A DNA stretch of 6,936 bases from Anaerolineaceae bacterium (GTDB lineage: Bacteria > Chloroflexota > Anaerolineae > Anaerolineales > Anaerolineaceae), in contig JAQVUC010000052.1 in the NCBI GenBank assembly GCA_028699715.1, forward strand, positions 1 to 6,936, written 5' to 3'. Under the pieces are notes generated by a model, which was not told where the DNA came from, did not search any database, and saw only the letters and a list, made by a program, of their open reading frames with translations. Of the stretch, positions 5,954-6,936 are shown one piece after another (position 1 is the first letter of the stretch; each line of letters begins with the position of its first letter). A program made the position numbers and the translations under genes.

Positions 5954-6628
5954 ATGCAAAATTACACTCGCGCAATTCTGTTTGCCAATGGAGACTGTCC
6001 CGGTAAGCTGGAATTGCAAATTTCTGAGAAAGATTATCTGATCGCGGTTGATGGGGGCTTGCTTAACATGCTTAAACTAGGGCTACAGCCTCACTTACTG
6101 ATCGGCGATTTGGATTCGATCTCAGCAGCTGACCTCCACCAATGTCAGCAAGCTGGAGTTGAGATCCTGCGCTTTAGCCCCCAAAAAAATGAAACCGATC
6201 TCGAACTTGCTCTTCTTGAAGCTATCAAACGGGAATTTCCCCAAATACTCCTAACCTGTGCCCTTGGCGGGCGACTTGACCATACTTTAGGCAATCTTTC
6301 CATTCTGGCCATGCCAGAATCCAAGGGCCTTCAAATTTCCATCCTGGATGGCCAGACCTCAGTCTATCTGGTGCGCGACCAACTCCACTTAGAGACAACT
6401 CAAGGCGATCTGGTCTCCCTGATCCCCGCCGGAACAGAAGTCCAGGGCATCCACACCGACGGGTTGCGATACCCGCTTGAGAATGAAAAGCTCGACCCCT
6501 GGAAAACCCGCGGACTCAGCAACATCGCGCTTGGAGAGAGAGTAAGTGTTTATTTAAAATCCGGTCAGCTGTATGTATTCCACATTTCAACAAAAACAAA
6601 CACAGAAGAAAAGGAACAAGATGAATAA
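5954..6628 (+). CDS. thiN: Thiamine pyrophosphokinase
   Basis: The enzyme (EC 2.7.6.2) transfers pyrophosphate from ATP to thiamine, making the cofactor TPP in one step, as salvage pathways do. The 224-residue product has the family motifs FANGD (10-14), AVDGG (31-35), IGDLDS (50-55), KNETDLELAL (78-87), GGRLDHTLGN (105-114), GLRYPL (170-175) and TRGLSN (185-190). The aspartates of GDLDS and ETDLE are the usual Mg-ATP ligands; DGLRYPL and LSN line the thiamine pocket. Length is typical (about 210-225). The start at 5954 is chosen because GGAGGG (5942-5947) precedes it by six nt. An in-frame ATG at 5909 lies inside the aptamer core and would add 15 non-family residues. The very acidic tail (TEEKEQDE) is encoded next to and within the overlap with thiB. 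Expression should fall when TPP is abundant. Confidence 0.96.
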   Translation: MQNYTRAILFANGDCPGKLELQISEKDYLIAVDGGLLNMLKLGLQPHLLIGDLDSISAADLHQCQQAGVEILRFSPQKNETDLELALLEAIKREFPQILLTCALGGRLDHTLGNLSILAMPESKGLQISILDGQTSVYLVRDQLHLETTQGDLVSLIPAGTEVQGIHTDGLRYPLENEKLDPWKTRGLSNIALGERVSVYLKSGQLYVFHISTKTNTEEKEQDE

Positions 6629-6936
6629 AAAATTAGTACCCGTTCTCTTTGTCCTGGCTCTGCTTCTGGCTGCTTGCCAACCCACCGTCAGTGACACTCC
6701 AACAGCAGAAATAGAAATTCTGACCGTCCTCACGCATGACAGCTTTTCAATCAGCAAAGAGCTGGTTGAGCAGTTTGAAACAGACAATAAGGCTCAACTG
6801 AACTTTATCCAGGGCGGTGACACCGGCTCAGCGCTGAACCGACTGATCCTGACGTCCATTGGCAGTGAGACTCCTGAAGCCGATGTGTTTTACGGTCTGG
6901 ACAACACCTTCCTCTCCCGCGCGCTGGAGCAGGACC
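6621..6936 (+). CDS. thiB: Thiamine ABC transporter substrate-binding lipoprotein, N-terminal part (cut by window edge)
   Basis: This is the extracytoplasmic thiamine receptor (ThiB/TbpA family) that hands thiamine to a permease and ATPase, normally encoded next as thiP and thiQ. The window holds 105 codons of a protein usually about 330-350 residues long. Residues 1-19 are a lipoprotein signal peptide: MNKK, a hydrophobic core, then lipobox LAAC with Cys19 as the predicted lipid anchor. A short Thr/Ser-rich linker leads to the mature domain. ILTVLTHDSFSIS matches the family's LTVYTYDSF start, GGDTGSALNRLIL matches the helix with LLNRL, and ADVFYGLDNTFLSRALE matches the hallmark ADVVLGLDNNLL. 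The start ATG lies inside the end of thiN (8-nt overlap), with AAGGA at 6611-6615 as ribosome binding site, so translational coupling is likely. Anchoring by lipid suits a monoderm or atypical envelope. Confidence 0.92.
   Translation, partial: MNKKLVPVLFVLALLLAACQPTVSDTPTAEIEILTVLTHDSFSISKELVEQFETDNKAQLNFIQGGDTGSALNRLILTSIGSETPEADVFYGLDNTFLSRALEQD

Overview
The window looks like a piece of a mid-GC bacterial chromosome, probably from the Chloroflexota and perhaps class Anaerolineae. That placement rests on the overall look of RpoB, the Shine-Dalgarno-led genes and a Gram-positive-type long S12. It is an impression, not a computed phylogeny. Every gene found has a recognisable family; I see no CRISPR array, transposase, tRNA or rRNA.

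Left part (1-5013, minus strand): a transcription/translation block read right to left. A strong sigma-70-type promoter (TTGACT, 17 bp, TATACT) and a short leader with a terminator-like hairpin precede rpoB (1311 aa, RNA polymerase beta). Then come rpsL (S12, GTG start) and the first two thirds of rpsG (S7, running off the left edge). rpoC, which normally lies between rpoB and rpsL, is absent, and rplJ/rplL are not upstream of rpoB. The rpoB-rpsL and rpsL-rpsG gaps each carry hairpins; the latter sits where E. coli S7 represses its own operon. RpoB carries a large insertion between its FDGA and DGRTG motifs that contains an internal duplication, plus four substitutions in the rifampicin cluster.

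Middle (5014-5760): about 200 bp without genes, then a lone minus-strand gene for a DinB/YfiT-like putative metal-binding protein of 157 aa with its own promoter.

Right part (about 5812-6936, plus strand): a thiamine salvage operon. A TPP riboswitch is followed by a compact expression platform, then thiamine pyrophosphokinase (thiN), then the start of a thiamine-binding lipoprotein of an ABC transporter (thiB), overlapping thiN by 8 nt. The transporter would bring in thiamine and the kinase would convert it to TPP, which would shut the operon down. The terminator's 3' arm is also the Shine-Dalgarno sequence of thiN, its U-tract is the spacer to the start codon, and an exact 8-base copy of that arm lies in the aptamer. 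This gives a simple strand-exchange switch and is the most interesting structure in the window.
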